Origin: Pegea sp. RAD2-039
Taxonomy: Eukaryota > Chordata > Thaliacea > Salpida > Salpidae
Assembly: GCA_034620365.1 (NCBI GenBank)
Contig: JAQGEQ010000043.1
Location: 1,302,001-1,366,000, forward strand
Length of the DNA stretch: 64,000 bases
Direction of reading: 5' to 3'
Below the pieces are notes generated by a model. It was given only the letters and a program-made list of their open reading frames with translations, was not told the DNA's origin and searched no databases. Numbering within the stretch: position 1 is the first letter of the stretch; every line of letters starts with the position of its first letter. A program made the translations under genes and the position numbers. Of the stretch, positions 62,501 to 64,000 are shown in pieces.

Positions 62501-64000
62501 TTTTTAAGTAGAATTTCAAAACAAGAAACAATCAATTCTATTTTTCAAATGAGTTTATAATTCAGATTAGAATTCTTTTTTTCATAAACATCTGTTTGTA
62601 GTAGAAAGCCTAATAGAAAGATAGAACAAAATATTTCGTAGATTTAGTTGAACTTATTTTTGGTAACCTTAAAGTTTTCAAAATCTTTTCACTTTTAAAG
62701 CTTTTTTGAAGTGTCAAAAGCGATTTAGAAATATTCTGATATCAGCTTCAGCAGTTTCCTGAATTTTGATGGAAGCTTTTGAAAAACTTCCTAATAAGGG
62801 AATTTGTTGCTTATCAAGTTAACCATCGCTTTATACAATACCGGTCAGCATAACGTCTTTAATGGTTACCTCAGAGTAGTAGGGTGATGTATTTAAACCT
62901 ATATTCAAAGAATAAAGCATACTAGTAAGTCTCTGTTTTACTGCTGATTCTGATAGCAAAACTTCTGAACCCTTTGTCGCTATCCTAGATTAATCTTCAG
63001 ACCCCAAATGAAACTTAAATGTCTTCATTCATATGAATAAGAAATATTTCTTCAAATTTTGCCATCAAATATATGCATCCTTTTGCTAGCGACAAATCTT
63101 CTAACTTTTTGGATGCAAACTAGAGTAGTTGAAGTTCTATCATGTCATCCTGTATTTATCACCCTATCTAAAGGATGTCATCTTTTAATAAACGCCAACC
63201 AAGCCTGATGCACAAATTGATGGTCAGCTTAGTTGGTTTGATTGGTGCTTGCTGGTGTTCAATCGAATAAATTTGAATTATTCTTTTTATTAACAGTCAC
63301 ATGATGCAGTTCTTTGAGGATGATTAGCATGAGCTCGCTGAGATTATAGAAACTTTAAAGTTACACAACACGTTGTTCATTCACTACAATTTGGTTTTGT
63401 GCCAAGAATTTACAACCTAAATGTAAACATAAGTTGTAAATGGCATAGTGATACAGTTACCATTTAAGTACACTAATTTAACAACAAGAGATGATTATAA
63501 AAAAGTAGATGAAACCTTTTAATAAAATATGCCTAAAATTGTTAAACTGTGAAAAACCAAAAAGAAAACTTTTTGATAAAACATTAAGACGAACATTAAG
63601 GATTATATATATATAATAACAAACTCTTACATCGACGGAGAACAGCCATGTATACATTAAATTAAATCAATATTAACATTATGTTTGAAATGAATTATTT
63701 ATTCCTAAACTAATCTAATTACTATATATCCTAAGAGAAAACCCTGAAATGTAAAATAACTGAAGGCGTAATACACCAAACAACTGTGAAAAATACGAAT
63801 TAATTACTGGTACATCAAATCCGTGATTATTTGGAATATCATCTCAAGTTATTTGTTATAAAATGTTTTGCAAACAAATAATTAGAAGAAAAAAAAACAA
63901 TGATATTTTATACACTAAGATCAGATTGTACCTTATAGCTTTGCTAGTACTTTATAACTGTCTATCTTGAGTTGCTTCAAAAAATTTGTTTTTCTCAGCA
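62501..64000. other. Downstream intergenic DNA, no gene seen
   Basis: No exon, RNA gene or clear mobile element was recognised. The stretch 62820-63340 is less AT-rich than the rest and could hide a decayed repeat, but no frame gave readable protein motifs. Confidence 0.5.

Overview
The window is animal nuclear DNA. It is strongly AT-rich, its genes are split by spliceosomal introns, and there are no bacterial features. Both recognisable genes lie on the + strand and belong to families found across animals: a Nuclear Factor I transcription factor (NFI) and a VPS13A/C-type bridge-like lipid transfer protein. One NFI gene and one merged VPS13A/C gene suggest an invertebrate, probably a protostome. 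I cannot name the phylum. The 73-exon VPS13 gene with 45-60 nt introns is unlike the intron-poor genes of Drosophila.

Layout: 1-3425 is AT-rich with no gene seen. At 3426-3860 a TATA box precedes a CpG-rich block, a candidate promoter and non-coding first exon for NFI. NFI coding sequence runs from 5474 to 36585 in 12 inferred exons. A 19 kb first intron holds several GC-rich islands and one possible nested small secreted-protein gene (18026-18304). NFI 3' UTR signals lie near 37205-37264. The 37.3-44.7 kb interval is AT-rich and holds a signal-peptide-like mini-ORF (41614-41700) and a decayed minus-strand LINE (about 42440-43215). VPS13 runs from 44735 to 62240 in 73 inferred exons. I see no gene from about 62480 to 64000.

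I joined the exons of both genes by hand, using splice-site consensus, codon phase and recalled human protein sequences. All joins keep the frame. The NFI model is 2508 nt (835 aa) and the VPS13 model is 9720 nt (3239 aa; human VPS13A is 3174 aa). The least certain joins are NFI exon 1 to exon 2 and VPS13 exon 47 to exon 48.

The two genes have unrelated jobs, nuclear DNA binding and lipid transfer at membrane contacts, and nothing suggests they work together. I found no clearly new biological system. The observations most worth following are a candidate 20-codon cassette exon in VPS13, stop-free introns whose length is a multiple of three, a relaxed +3 position in 5' splice sites, the long N-terminal extension of NFI, and the GC-rich islands in NFI intron 1.
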